Positions 7,796-16,673 of a DNA stretch of 35,930 nucleotides are shown piece by piece. Origin of the DNA: Streptomyces roseochromogenus subsp. oscitans DS 12.976. Its GTDB lineage: Bacteria > Actinomycetota > Actinomycetes > Streptomycetales > Streptomycetaceae. The translations under genes and the position numbers were made by a program. The notes under the pieces were generated by a model. That model saw nothing but the letters and a program-made list of their open reading frames with translations, searched no databases and was not told the origin of the DNA. Positions within the stretch are counted from its first letter, which is position 1. Every line of letters starts with the position of its first letter. The stretch covers positions 7,547,479-7,583,408 of the forward strand of contig NZ_CM002285.1 in NCBI RefSeq assembly GCF_000497445.1, in the 5' to 3' direction.

Positions 7796-9064
7796 CTAAC
7801 CGGCGACAACCTCCACCGCGGCAAGGTTCTTCTTCCCCCGCCGCAGTACCAGCCACCGCTCGTGCAGCAGATCCTCCCGCCCCGCGACGGAGTCCTCCGC
7901 GGTGACCTTCACGTTGTTCACGTAGGCACCGCCCTCCTTCACGGTCCGCCGCGCAGCGGACTTGCTGGCGACGAGCCCGACCTCGGCGAACAGATCGACC
8001 ACCGGACCGAGCTCCGTGACCTGGATGTGCGGCACCTCGGACAGTGCCGCAGCCAGCGTCCGGCCGTCCAGCTCCGCCAGTTCACCCTGCCCGAAAAGAG
8101 CCTTCGACGCGGCGATCACCGCTGCCGTCTGGTCGGCGCCGTGCACCAGCGTCGTCAGCTCCTCGGCGAGCGCGCGCTGTGCCGCGCGGGCCTGCGGCCG
8201 CTCCTCGGTCTGCCGCTCCAGCTCCTCGATCTCCTCGCGGGACCGGAAGCTGAAGATGCGCAGGAACTTGGAGACGTCCCGGTCGTCGGCGTTGACCCAG
8301 AACTGGTAGAACGCGTACGGAGTGGTCATCTCGGGGTCGAGCCACACCGTTCCGGACTCGGTCTTGCCGAACTTGGTGCCGTCCGCCTTGGTGATCAGCG
8401 GGGTGCCGAGCGCGTGCACCACGGCGTCCGGCTCGACCCGGTGGATCAGGTCGGTGCCGGACGTGAGGTTACCCCACTGGTCGCTGCCGCCGGTCTGCAG
8501 CGTGCAGCCGTATCGCCGGTAGAGCTCCAGGAAGTCCATGCCCTGCAGGATCTGGTAGCTGAACTCGGTGTAGCTGATGCCCGCGTCGGAGTTGAGCCGC
8601 CGGGAGACGGCCTCCTTGGCGATCATCTTGTTGACCCGGAAGTGCTTGCCGATGTCCCGCAGGAACTCGATGGCCGACAGGCCCTGGGTCCAGTCCAGGT
8701 TGTTGACCATGACCGCGGCGTTCGGACCCTCGAAGTCCAGCAGCGGCTCGATCTGCGCGCGCAGCCGCTCCACCCACTGGGCGACGATCTCCGGCGCGTT
8801 CAGCGTGCGCTCCGCGGTGGGCTTCGGGTCACCGATCAGACCGGTGGCACCCCCGACCAGGCCCAGCGGGCGGTGGCCCGCCTGCTGGATGCGGCGCATC
8901 GTCAGGATCTGCACCAGGTTGCCGAGGTGCAGACTGGGCGCGGTCGGGTCGAAGCCGCAATAGAACGTGACGGGACCGTCCGTGAACGCCTTGCGCAGTG
9001 CGTCCTCGTCCGTGGAGAGGGCGATGAGCCCCCGCCACTTCAGCTCGTCGACGATGTCCGTCAC
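7796..9064 (-). CDS. tyrS: Tyrosyl-tRNA synthetase
   Basis: 422 residues, the usual bacterial TyrRS length. It charges tRNA-Tyr in the cytoplasm. Class I signatures: HLGN at 46-49 (HIGH equivalent, in [11 protein letters not shown]) and KFGKT in [12 protein letters not shown] (KMSKS equivalent). Tyrosine-binding elements are [20 protein letters not shown] and [10 protein letters not shown]-terminal S4 RNA-binding domain ([19 protein letters not shown]) follows. The start is a GTG with AGGAG 11 bases upstream. It lies 66 bases after tldE on the same strand, so it may share that transcript. No T-box is visible upstream. Confidence 0.97.
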   Translation of the reverse strand: MTDIVDELKWRGLIALSTDEDALRKAFTDGPVTFYCGFDPTAPSLHLGNLVQILTMRRIQQAGHRPLGLVGGATGLIGDPKPTAERTLNAPEIVAQWVERLRAQIEPLLDFEGPNAAVMVNNLDWTQGLSAIEFLRDIGKHFRVNKMIAKEAVSRRLNSDAGISYTEFSYQILQGMDFLELYRRYGCTLQTGGSDQWGNLTSGTDLIHRVEPDAVVHALGTPLITKADGTKFGKTESGTVWLDPEMTTPYAFYQFWVNADDRDVSKFLRIFSFRSREEIEELERQTEERPQARAAQRALAEELTTLVHGADQTAAVIAASKALFGQGELAELDGRTLAAALSEVPHIQVTELGPVVDLFAEVGLVASKSAARRTVKEGGAYVNNVKVTAEDSVAGREDLLHERWLVLRRGKKNLAAVEVVAG

Positions 9065-9130
9065 GGTTCTCGTGTCTCCTCGGTGATCTTCGGGCGGCCG
9101 GGCGGCACCCGACCACGAACGCCTACGAGG

Positions 9131-10534
9131 TTATACGCCCTGACTGACAGAGCTCATGTTGAAATCAGGGATCCGCAGCGCGGGCATCGCGGCCCGGGTG
9201 AACCAGTCGCCCCACTCGCGCGGCAGCGTCTTCTCCGTACGCCCCGCCTCCGCGGCCCGCCGCAGCAGGTCCACCGGCGACTCGTTGAACCGGAAGTTGT
9301 TCACCTGCCCGGTCACCTCGCCGTTCTCCACGAGGTAGACGCCGTCCCGGGTCAGGCCCGTGAGCAGCAGCGTCGCCGGGTCGACCTCACGGATGTACCA
9401 CAGGCAGGTCAGCAGCAGGCAGGGCCCGCGATGGTCCGTGTCCGCGACCATGTCCGGCAGGGAGCGCTCGTTTCCGCCGTCCAGGATCAGGTTCCCGAGC
9501 GCCGGGGCCACCGGCAGCCCGGTCAGGGCGGCGCTGTGCCGGGTGGTCGTCAGGTTTTTGAGCACACCATCGCCGATCCACTCGGTGGCGCGGGCCGGCA
9601 GACCGTTGTCGAACACGGACTGGTCGCCGCCCGAGGAGTGGGCGACCACGAAGGGCGCGCACTCCAGGCCCGGCTCGTCCGGGTCGCTGCGCAGGGTCAG
9701 CGGCAGCTGGGAGAGCCTCTCGCCCACGCGCGTGCCGCCGCCCGGCCTGGAGAACACCGTGCGGCCCTCGGCCGCGTCCCGGCCCGACGCCGACCACAGC
9801 TGGTAGATCAGCAGGTCCGCCACGGCCGTGGGTGGCAGCAGCGTCTCGTAGCGGCCCGCGGGCAGCTCCACCCGCCGCTCGGCCCAGCCGAGCCGTACGG
9901 CCAGCTCGGCGTCGAGCGTGCCCGGATCGATGTCCTTGAAGTCCCGCGTGGAGCGGCCGGCCCACGCCGAGCGCGTACGGTCGGGCGACTTGGCGTTGAG
10001 CTCCAGTGTGCCGGTGGGCTGGTCGTGCCGCAGGCGCAGCCCGGTGGACGTACCCAGATACGTCGACACCATCTCGTGCTGGGCGAAGCCGTACAGCTCG
10101 CGGCCGCCCGCACGCGCGCGTGCGAACGCCTCGCCGAGCGCCGGCGCGAAGTCGGCGAACACGGCGGAGGAGGTCTCGGCCGGCGCGTCCGCGAAGTCCG
10201 GTGCCGGTGGCACATCGCCGACCAGCGGCTGTGCGTCCTCGGCGGGCCCGGCCCCGCGCGCGGCGGTCTCGGCGGCCCGCACCAGCGGCTCCAGCTCCTC
10301 CGCGGTGACCGCCGAGCGGGACACGACACCGGAGGCGGTGCCCTCCTTGCCGTCCACGGTCGCGATCACGGTGAGCGTACGACCGCGTGTCACACCGTTC
10401 GTGGTGAGCGCATTGCCCGCCCAGCGCAGGTTGGCGGTGGAGTGCTCGTCGGCGATGACGACACATCCGTCGGCCCGCGACAGCGCCAGCGCCTGCTCGA
10501 CGATCTCGTGCGGCTTGTGGGTACGGGCGCTCAT
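9131..10534 (-). CDS. tldE: TldE/PmbA-type subunit of the TldD/TldE protease
   Basis: 467 residues. PmbA/TldE is the non-catalytic partner that forms a heterodimer with TldD and threads unfolded peptides to its zinc site. In E. coli the pair matures microcin B17 and degrades the antitoxin CcdA. Family features: LRWAGNALTTNGVTRGRTLTV near the N-terminus, HSSGGDQSVFDNG, and the C-terminal LPDMVADTDHRGPCLLLTCLWYIREVDPATLLLTG. No HExxxH motif is present, as expected. The ATG at 10534 overlaps the tldD stop (ATGA). The natural substrate in Streptomyces is not evident from this region. Confidence 0.9.
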   Translation of the reverse strand: MSARTHKPHEIVEQALALSRADGCVVIADEHSTANLRWAGNALTTNGVTRGRTLTVIATVDGKEGTASGVVSRSAVTAEELEPLVRAAETAARGAGPAEDAQPLVGDVPPAPDFADAPAETSSAVFADFAPALGEAFARARAGGRELYGFAQHEMVSTYLGTSTGLRLRHDQPTGTLELNAKSPDRTRSAWAGRSTRDFKDIDPGTLDAELAVRLGWAERRVELPAGRYETLLPPTAVADLLIYQLWSASGRDAAEGRTVFSRPGGGTRVGERLSQLPLTLRSDPDEPGLECAPFVVAHSSGGDQSVFDNGLPARATEWIGDGVLKNLTTTRHSAALTGLPVAPALGNLILDGGNERSLPDMVADTDHRGPCLLLTCLWYIREVDPATLLLTGLTRDGVYLVENGEVTGQVNNFRFNESPVDLLRRAAEAGRTEKTLPREWGDWFTRAAMPALRIPDFNMSSVSQGV

Positions 10535-12087
10535 CGACCGGCCTCCTGGGTCGTGTTGAGGATGTTGACAGATCTGAAGACAGCGGACGGGCACCCGTGC
10601 GACACGGAGGCGACCTGGCCGGGCTGAGCCTTGCCGCAGTTGAAGGCGCCGCCGAGGACGTACGTCTGCGGACCGCCGACAGCCGCCATGGAGCCCCAGA
10701 AGTCGGTCGTGTTCGCCTGGTAGGCGACGTCCTTCAGCTGTCCGGTGATCCGCCCGTTCTCGATCCTGAAGAAGCGCTGACCCGTAAATTGGAAGTTGTA
10801 CCGCTGCATGTCGATCGACCAGGACCGGTCGCCGACCACGTAGATGCCCCGGTCGACACCGCCGATCAGGTCCTCCGTGGACAGCCCGGCGGGATCCGGC
10901 CGCAGCGACACGTTGGCCATGCGCTGCACCGGTACGTGCGCGGGGGAGTCGGCGTACGCGCAGCCGTTGGAGCGGTCGAAGCCGGTGAGCCGCGCGATCC
11001 GCCGGTCCAGCTGGTAGCCGACCAGCGTGCCGTCCTTCACCAGGTCCCAGGACTGCGCCTCGACGCCCTCGTCGTCGTACCCGATGGTCGCGAGGCCGTG
11101 TTCGGCGGTGCGGTCGCCGGTGACGTTCATCAGCTCGGAGCCGTATCTCAGCTTGCCCAGCTGGTCGAAGGTGGCGAAGGAGGTGCCGGCGTAGGCGGCT
11201 TCGTAGCCGAGCGCGCGGTCCAGCTCGGTGGCGTGGCCGATGGACTCGTGGATGGTCAGCCACAGGTTGGACGGGTCGACCACCAGGTCGTACAGGCCCG
11301 GCTCCACGCTCGGCGCCCGCATCTTCTCGGCGAGCAGCTCCGGGATCCGCTCCAGCTCCGCGTCCCAGTCCCAGCCGGTGCCGGTCAGATACTCCCAGCC
11401 CCGCCCGGCCGGCGGTGCGAGGGTCCGCATCGAGTCGAACTCGCCGCTCGACTCGTCCACCGATACCGCGGTCAACTCCGGGTGGAGCCGGACCCGTTGC
11501 TGGGTCGTCACGGTCCCGGCGGTGTCGGCGTAGAACTTGTTCTCGTGCACGGTGAGCAGCGAGGCGTCCACATGGCTGACGCCGTTCGCCGCGAGCAGCC
11601 GCGTGCTCCACTCCGCCAGCAGCGCGGCCTTCTCCTCGTCGGGCACCGAGAACGGGTCGATCTCGTACGACGACACCCACGTCCGGTCCTTGTGCACCGG
11701 CTCGTCCGCCAGCTCGACGCTCCCCCACTGCCCGAAAGGCGTGGGAGGTGCCCCCACATCGGAGCCCGCCGCCTTGATGACCTGGGCGGACAGCTTGGCC
11801 ATGGCCACCGCCTGGGAGGCCACCTTGGCGGCCGCGTCCATGGTCAGGTCCACACCGGAGGCGAAGCCCCACGTACCGCCGTGCACGACCCGGACCGCGT
11901 ACCCGAGGTCGGTGGCGTCCGACGATCCGGCGGGCTTGGCGTCCCGCAGCCGCCAGGACGCGCTGCGCACCCGCTCGAACCGGAAGTCCGCGTGGTCGGC
12001 CCCGAGCGCACGCGCGCGTGCCAGCGCGGCGTCGGCCAGGGCCCGTAGGGGAAGCGCCGTGAAGGCTTCGTCGATGGAATGAGGCAC
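10531..12087 (-). CDS. tldD: TldD-type zinc metalloprotease subunit
   Basis: 518 residues. The catalytic partner of TldE. The zinc motif HESIGH (His280, Glu281, His285, the HExxxH signature of peptidase family U62) lies in LTIHESIGHATELDRALGYE. The C-terminal half contains the usual Gly/Asn-rich strands (FNFQFTGQ-like, GGAFNCGKAQPGQ). The GTG at 12087 (MPHSIDEAFT) is preferred because GGGAG lies about 6 bases before it; the open frame extends to 12279 but has no recognisable family sequence there. It is coupled to tldE by a 4-base overlap. Confidence 0.92.
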   Translation of the reverse strand: MPHSIDEAFTALPLRALADAALARARALGADHADFRFERVRSASWRLRDAKPAGSSDATDLGYAVRVVHGGTWGFASGVDLTMDAAAKVASQAVAMAKLSAQVIKAAGSDVGAPPTPFGQWGSVELADEPVHKDRTWVSSYEIDPFSVPDEEKAALLAEWSTRLLAANGVSHVDASLLTVHENKFYADTAGTVTTQQRVRLHPELTAVSVDESSGEFDSMRTLAPPAGRGWEYLTGTGWDWDAELERIPELLAEKMRAPSVEPGLYDLVVDPSNLWLTIHESIGHATELDRALGYEAAYAGTSFATFDQLGKLRYGSELMNVTGDRTAEHGLATIGYDDEGVEAQSWDLVKDGTLVGYQLDRRIARLTGFDRSNGCAYADSPAHVPVQRMANVSLRPDPAGLSTEDLIGGVDRGIYVVGDRSWSIDMQRYNFQFTGQRFFRIENGRITGQLKDVAYQANTTDFWGSMAAVGGPQTYVLGGAFNCGKAQPGQVASVSHGCPSAVFRSVNILNTTQEAGR

Positions 12088-12336
12088 GGAGGTCTCCCTG
12101 CTGTCGTGGCCTGTCGGTCCGATCATGTCGCGGCGGCGGTCCGGCGGACCACACCTTTCCCGCCCTGAGCGGGGCCGTTTCTGTAGGGATCCAACAGCGA
12201 CTTTCCCGAGCCACTGTCGGTGCCCGATTGCCCACGGACCCGGCCGTACCGATAGGTTTTCGATGAAGCCGCCTGTCATCCAGGTGTTCGGGCGGGTAGT
12301 CGGACTTCTGCAGACCGCTATCGAAAGGGTGATCCG

Positions 12337-13041
12337 TTGAGCCGCTCGGTTCTCGTCACCGGAGGCAACCGGGGCATCGGCCTCGCCATCGCCCGCGCAT
12401 TCGCCGACGCCGGCGACAAGGTCGCGATCACATACCGCTCAGGTGAGCCGCCGGCCGGCTTTCTGGCCGTCAAGTGCGACATCACCGACCCGGAGCAGGT
12501 GGAGCAGGCCTACAAGGAGATCGAGGACCAGCACGGTCCGGTCGAGGTCCTGGTCGCCAACGCGGGCGTGACCAAGGACCAGCTCCTGATGCGCATGTCC
12601 GAGGACGATTTCACCTCGGTCATCGATACCAACCTCACCGGCACCTTCCGTGTCGTCAAGCGGGCCAACCGCGGCATGCTGCGCGCCAAGAAGGGCCGCG
12701 TCGTCCTGATCTCGTCCGTGGTCGGCCTGCTCGGCTCCGCGGGTCAGGCGAACTACGCCGCCTCCAAGGCCGCCCTGGTCGGCTTCGCGCGCTCTCTCGC
12801 CCGTGAGCTGGGCTCGCGCAACATCACCTTCAACGTCGTCGCGCCCGGTTTCGTCGACACCGACATGACCAAGGTGCTCAGCGACGAGCAGCGCCAGAAC
12901 ATCGTCTCGCAGGTGCCGCTCGGCCGTTACGCACAGCCGGAGGAGATCGCCGCGACGGTGCGGTTCCTCGCCTCGGACGACGCCTCGTACATCACTGGAG
13001 CCGTCATCCCCGTTGACGGCGGACTGGGAATGGGTCACTGA
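12337..13041 (+). CDS. fabG: 3-oxoacyl-[ACP] reductase FabG
   Basis: 234 residues. Reduces 3-oxoacyl-ACP to 3-hydroxyacyl-ACP with NADPH in type II fatty acid synthesis. SDR features: TGGNRGIG (8-15) cofactor loop, NAG (75-77), catalytic Ser127 in LISSVVG, Tyr140 and Lys144 in YAASK, and a C-terminal VDGGLGMGH. The start is a rare TTG at 12337, supported by AAAGGGTG upstream and the conserved MSRSVLVTGG beginning. inhA follows after 5 bases, so the two are co-transcribed. The 249 bases before it hold the promoters of this gene and of divergent tldD. Confidence 0.95.
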   Translation: MSRSVLVTGGNRGIGLAIARAFADAGDKVAITYRSGEPPAGFLAVKCDITDPEQVEQAYKEIEDQHGPVEVLVANAGVTKDQLLMRMSEDDFTSVIDTNLTGTFRVVKRANRGMLRAKKGRVVLISSVVGLLGSAGQANYAASKAALVGFARSLARELGSRNITFNVVAPGFVDTDMTKVLSDEQRQNIVSQVPLGRYAQPEEIAATVRFLASDDASYITGAVIPVDGGLGMGH

Positions 13042-13046
13042 TCACC

Positions 13047-13814
13047 ATGAGCGGAATCCTCGAGGGCAAGCGCATCCTGATCACCGGTGTGCTGATGGAG
13101 TCCTCCATCGCCTTCCACGCGGCCAAGCTGGCGCAGGAGCAGGGCGCGGAGATCATCCTGACCGCGTTCCCGCGGCCCACGCTGACCGAGCGCATCGCCA
13201 AGAAGCTGCCGAAGCCCACCAAGGTCATCGAGCTGGACGTCACCAACGACGAGCACCTCGGCCGGCTGGCCGACATCGTCGGCGAGGAGCTGGGCGGCCT
13301 CGACGGCGTCGTGCACTCCATCGGCTTCGCGCCGCAGGACGCGCTCGGCGGCAACTTCCTCAACACGCCGTTCGAGTCCGTGGCCACCGCCATGCACGTC
13401 TCGGCGTACTCCCTGAAGTCGCTGACCATGGCCTGCCTGCCGCTGATGCAGAACGGCGGCTCGGTCGTCGGCCTCACCTTCGACGCGCAGTTCGCCTGGC
13501 CGCAGTACGACTGGATGGGCCCGGCCAAGGCCGCCCTGGAGGCGACCAACCGCTACATGGCGCGCGACCTGGGCAAGCAGAACATCCGCTGCAACCTCAT
13601 CTCCGCGGGCCCGATCGGCTCCATGGCCGCCAAGTCCATCCCGGGCTTCAGCGAGCTGGCCTCGGTGTGGGACTCCCGCTCCCCGCTGGAGTGGGACCTG
13701 AAGGACCCGGAGCCGGCCGGCCGCGGCATCGTCGCCCTGCTGAGCGACTGGTTCCCGAAGACCACCGGCGAGATCATCCACGTCGACGGCGGTCTGCACG
13801 CCATCGGTGCCTGA
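13047..13814 (+). CDS. inhA: Enoyl-[ACP] reductase (InhA/FabI)
   Basis: 255 residues. Performs the last reductive step of fatty acid elongation with NADH. InhA/FabI hallmarks: ILITGVLMESSIAFHAAK in place of the classic SDR glycine motif, VVHSIGFAP, Phe145 and the catalytic Tyr154-x6-Lys161 (YDWMGPAK, with Met157), then AGPIGSMAAKSIPGF in the substrate loop. A strong terminator (13830-13870) ends the fabG-inhA operon. As in other actinobacteria, fabG and inhA are adjacent and apart from the rest of the fatty acid genes. Confidence 0.96.
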   Translation: MSGILEGKRILITGVLMESSIAFHAAKLAQEQGAEIILTAFPRPTLTERIAKKLPKPTKVIELDVTNDEHLGRLADIVGEELGGLDGVVHSIGFAPQDALGGNFLNTPFESVATAMHVSAYSLKSLTMACLPLMQNGGSVVGLTFDAQFAWPQYDWMGPAKAALEATNRYMARDLGKQNIRCNLISAGPIGSMAAKSIPGFSELASVWDSRSPLEWDLKDPEPAGRGIVALLSDWFPKTTGEIIHVDGGLHAIGA

Positions 13815-13829
13815 TCTTCACAGACAGAG

Positions 13830-13870
13830 GTGACGCCTCGTTCCCCGTAGCACGGGGAGCGGGGCGTCAC
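13830..13870 (+). terminator. Terminator of the fabG-inhA operon
   Basis: A 19-bp stem (13830-13848 with 13852-13870) around a 3-base loop AGC, beginning GTGACGCC and ending GGCGTCAC. Only two positions deviate, both allowing G-U pairs in RNA. It starts 15 bases after the inhA stop. Confidence 0.85.
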
Positions 13871-13971
13871 TCGTTCGCTTCACCGGCCGGGCGCCCACCG
13901 GCCCGGGCGGCGCACTCTGAATTACGCGTTCATCCACGCGCCCCTCGCAGCCCGGCCGAGGAGGTCCCCTG

Positions 13972-14322
13972 GTGCGCCTGTCCCGCAGCCTGGCCCCGGT
14001 GACCCTGGCCGCGGCCCTCGTGCTCTCCCTGCCGTACGACGCGATGCCCTACGCGCGCGTGGACGACGGAAAGCCGCCCGCGCCGAGCCTCTTCGGGGCC
14101 GCCTGCCGTACGGCCGTCCGCGGCTCCCATGTGGTGACCTACTGCCACAATCCCTATGTCGACACCGATCGCGTGCGGCTGCACATCGAGTGCGCCCGCT
14201 GGTGGGACATCGACACCGACAGCGCACCGGTCGACACCGGTCCCGCCATGACCGTACGGCTCAAGGGCCGGTGCTGGAAGGAAGTCCGCTCGGTCTGGAT
14301 CAGCCACCAGAACGAGCACTGA
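13972..14322 (+). CDS. Small secreted protein with four cysteines, function unknown
   Basis: 116 residues from a GTG with a strong GAGGAGGT 6 bases upstream. A Sec signal peptide (MRLSRSLAPVTLAAALVLSLP) is followed by a mature part of about 90 residues with Cys45, Cys58, Cys74 and Cys101, likely two disulfides. The segment HIECARWWDIDTD is distinctive. I know of no functional assignment for such proteins. Its last 23 bases overlap the 3' end of the convergent GntR-type gene. Confidence 0.8.
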   Translation: MRLSRSLAPVTLAAALVLSLPYDAMPYARVDDGKPPAPSLFGAACRTAVRGSHVVTYCHNPYVDTDRVRLHIECARWWDIDTDSAPVDTGPAMTVRLKGRCWKEVRSVWISHQNEH

Positions 14323-14992
14323 ACCGGCCCGGCCGGCACAGGAACGGATAGCTCGCGGCCTCGGCCGCCGCCGCCTCCGCGTCCCCGGCACGGATCGCGT
14401 CCACCAGGCGCGTGTGATCCATATGCGTCTCCGGTGTCAGCTCCGCGCCCACGTCCGCGCGCAGCCAGTCCCGCAGCACCTCGCCCAGATCGGCGTACAT
14501 CGCCGTCATCGCGTCGTTGTGGGATGCGGCCACGACGGCCATGTGGAAGGTGGCGTCGGCCGTCACGAAGGCCTCCGCGTCGCCCGTCTCCCAGGCCTCC
14601 TCACGTCGCTGCATGAGCGCGTCCAGCTGCTTGAGGTCCTTCTCCGTGCGCCGCTCGGCCGCCAGCTTCGCCGCGGCCGACTCCAGAGCCGCGCGCAGCT
14701 CCGCGATGTGCCGGGGGTCGGCGTCGGCGAACCGGCGGTGCATCACACCGGCCAGCTCGCTCGTCGCCACCACATAGGTGCCGGAACCCTGCCGGATGTC
14801 CAGCAGTCCGTTGTGCGCGAGCGCGCGGACGGCCTCGCGGACGGTGTTACGGGCGACACCGAGCTGCTCGACCAGCTCCGCCTCCGTCGGAATGCGCGAG
14901 CCGACCGGCCACTCGCCGGAAGTGATCTGACCTCGCAGTGCGCCGATGACCTGCTCGGACAGCGCCGAACGGCGCGGGTGACTCAAGGGCAT
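14300..14992 (-). CDS. FadR/GntR-family transcriptional regulator
   Basis: 230 residues. The N-terminal winged helix-turn-helix (about 8-75) has the GntR signature IPTEAELVEQLGVARNTVREAVRALAHNGLLDIRQGSGTYV split over the two recognition helices and wing. The C-terminal FCD-type all-helical ligand-binding domain (about 90-215) includes LRAALESAAAKLAAER and DATFHMAVVAASHN. The ATG at 14992 has GAAGGTG upstream. It is divergent from the MFS transporter at 15075, so it probably represses that gene and itself. The ligand is unknown. Confidence 0.9.
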   Translation of the reverse strand: MPLSHPRRSALSEQVIGALRGQITSGEWPVGSRIPTEAELVEQLGVARNTVREAVRALAHNGLLDIRQGSGTYVVATSELAGVMHRRFADADPRHIAELRAALESAAAKLAAERRTEKDLKQLDALMQRREEAWETGDAEAFVTADATFHMAVVAASHNDAMTAMYADLGEVLRDWLRADVGAELTPETHMDHTRLVDAIRAGDAEAAAAEAASYPFLCRPGRFSARSGG

Positions 14993-15045
14993 GGCACACC
15001 TTCGCACGACAGTCCCGGGCCTGGACGCTCCGGGGATGGACAACC

Positions 15046-15067
15046 AATCATCCTATGATTCTATGAT
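15046..15067. promoter_or_regulatory. Probable operator of the GntR regulator/MFS pair
   Basis: AATCAT-CCT-ATGATT (15046-15060) is a perfect 6-bp inverted repeat, followed directly by another TATGAT (15062-15067), giving TATGAT twice with an 8-base period. It lies in the 82-base gap between the divergent starts and is the only AT-rich piece there. That fits a GntR operator overlapping the transporter promoter. Confidence 0.6.
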
Positions 15068-15074
15068 AGGTCTC

Positions 15075-16439
15075 ATGGCGCGTGAGGAAACCAGGACAGA
15101 GGAGACCAGGACAGTGGAGACCCGTACGGCGAAGTCACCGACCGAACGCGGTACGGCCCCCGCGACGAACACGCCCGAGACGTCCCCCGGCGCGGGCCGC
15201 ACGCGCGCGTGGGCGAACCGCCTGGTCGTCGTGGGCATCATGTTGTCTGCGTTGAACCTCCGCCCGGCCATCACGAGCCTCGGCGCCCTCCTGGAGGAGG
15301 TCCGCGACGGGCTCGGCATGAGCGGCAGCGTGGCGGGCCTGCTCACCTCCGTGCCCCCGCTCTGCTTCGCGGTCTTCGGCGTCACCGCCCCCCGGCTCGC
15401 CCGCCGCTTCGGGCCGGCCGCGGTGGTGTGCGCGGGCATGGTCGCCATCGCCACGGGCCTGCTGATACGCCCGTTCCTCGGCAGCACGGCCGGCTTCCTG
15501 GCCGCCAGCGCGCTGACCCTGATGGGCATCGCCGTCAGCAACGTACTCATGCCGGTCATCGTCAAGCGCTGGTTCCCCGACCGGGTCGGTTCCATGACCG
15601 GCCTGTACTCGATGGCGCTCGCCCTCGGCACATCCCTCGCCGCCGCGGTGACCGTGCCCCTGACCGACGCGATGGGCGGCAGCTGGCAGTCCGGCCTCGC
15701 CGTGTGGGCCGTCATCGCGGGCGCCGCCGTCCTGCCCTGGCTGCCGCTCGTACGGGACCGCGGCAGCGTGTCCGCATCGGCGCAGGACCGCCCGGTGAAG
15801 GCACAGCACGCGCCTGTGGCGCAGCATGCGTCTGTGGCACAGCAGGTGCCGGTGCGCATCACCCGTAGCCGTACCGCCTGGGCGCTCGCCGTCTTCTTCG
15901 GCCTCCAGGCCACCGCCGCCTACATCACCATGGGGTGGATGCCACAGATCTTCCGGGACGCCGGTGTTCCGGCTGGCACCGCGGGCGTGCTACTCGCGGT
16001 CACCATGGTGATGGGCGTACCGCTGGCCTTCGTCATCCCGCGGGTCGCCACCCGGCTGCCCCACCAGGGGCCCATCGTGCTGGTCCTGGGCGTGTGCGGG
16101 TTCGCCGGATACGCCGGCCTGTACTTCGCGCCGGCCGCCGGCGCCTGGGCCTGGGCCCTGCTGCTCGGTGTCTCCAACTGCGCCTTCCCGCTGGCCCTGA
16201 CGATGGTCGGGATGCGGGCCCGCAGTGGGCCGGGCGTGGCCCAGCTGTCCGCGTTCGCCCAGAGCACCGGCTATCTGATCTCCATCCCCGGCCCGCTGCT
16301 GGTCGGTGTGCTCTACCAGCAGAGCGGCGGCTGGGGGCTGCCCATCGCCCTCATGGCGGCCCTGATGGTGCCGCAGATCGTGGTCGGTTTCCTGGCGGGC
16401 CGCGACCGCACCGTGGAGGACGAGGCATCCGCGCGCTGA
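15075..16439 (+). CDS. MFS transporter, CynX/NimT-like
   Basis: 454 residues with about 12 membrane helices. The N-terminus is hydrophilic and repetitive (three ETRT units within residues 4-17), followed by NRLVVVGIMLSALNLRPAITSLGALL, the typical first helix of CynX/NimT (cyanate/nitroimidazole-type) transporters. A central loop holds QHAPVAQHASVAQQVPV, another short repeat. The ATG at 15075 is chosen because AGG lies just upstream and the operator lies before it; earlier in-frame ATGs at 14991, 15036 and 15063 overlap that operator. The substrate is unknown. The 39-codon gene at 16554 follows on the same strand. Confidence 0.87.
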   Translation: MAREETRTEETRTVETRTAKSPTERGTAPATNTPETSPGAGRTRAWANRLVVVGIMLSALNLRPAITSLGALLEEVRDGLGMSGSVAGLLTSVPPLCFAVFGVTAPRLARRFGPAAVVCAGMVAIATGLLIRPFLGSTAGFLAASALTLMGIAVSNVLMPVIVKRWFPDRVGSMTGLYSMALALGTSLAAAVTVPLTDAMGGSWQSGLAVWAVIAGAAVLPWLPLVRDRGSVSASAQDRPVKAQHAPVAQHASVAQQVPVRITRSRTAWALAVFFGLQATAAYITMGWMPQIFRDAGVPAGTAGVLLAVTMVMGVPLAFVIPRVATRLPHQGPIVLVLGVCGFAGYAGLYFAPAAGAWAWALLLGVSNCAFPLALTMVGMRARSGPGVAQLSAFAQSTGYLISIPGPLLVGVLYQQSGGWGLPIALMAALMVPQIVVGFLAGRDRTVEDEASAR

Positions 16440-16492
16440 CCCTGCGACGGACCCTGGACACGGCGGCGCGCTGACCACCGCGGACGGGGCTC

Positions 16493-16524
16493 GGAGGGGC
16501 GACCCGCCGACCCCTCCCGGCGGG
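16493..16524 (+). promoter_or_regulatory. Two overlapping, mutually exclusive hairpins
   Basis: GGAGGGG (16493-16499) pairs with CCCCTCC (16511-16517), and CCCGCCG (16503-16509) pairs with CGGCGGG (16518-16524). Each arm set is perfect over 7 bp, but both cannot form at once. The element lies between the MFS gene and the 39-codon gene. It may be a terminator/antiterminator switch or simply a complex terminator. Confidence 0.4.
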
Positions 16525-16553
16525 CGCCGGAGGGAGGGTGCGAGACTGGGCGC

Positions 16554-16673
16554 ATGCAGCCTGTGCTCGACCCGAACCCGCAGAACGGCCAGAAGAAGAT
16601 GCTGCTCGTCTTCGGCTCGTTCTTCGCCATCTTCGTGATCATCGCCGTCATCGCGACCCTCGCCTCCCCGTGA
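16554..16673 (+). CDS. Very small membrane protein, SGM_5486-type, transporter-associated
   Basis: 39 residues: a polar start (MQPVLDPNPQNGQKK) and one membrane helix (MLLVFGSFFAIFVIIAVIATLA). It closely fits, from memory, the actinobacterial 'SGM_5486 family transporter-associated protein', which is found beside CynX/NimT-type MFS transporters as here. AGGGAGGG lies about 15 bases before the ATG, rather far. It is probably an accessory subunit of the upstream transporter, which is inferred from position only. Confidence 0.75.
   Translation: MQPVLDPNPQNGQKKMLLVFGSFFAIFVIIAVIATLASP

Noticed and set aside
9065..9130. A T-box leader for tyrS
   Set aside because: The gap is only 66 bases, and no T-box sequence or terminator is seen.
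7862..10627. A 921-codon open frame on the plus strand
   Set aside because: It lies antisense to tyrS, tldE and part of tldD, with no family motifs and a composition rich in Arg, Gly and Val.
12088..12279. An N-terminal extension of TldD to 12279
   Set aside because: The added residues are unlike TldD, and a GTG with GGGAG at 12087 gives the normal family start.
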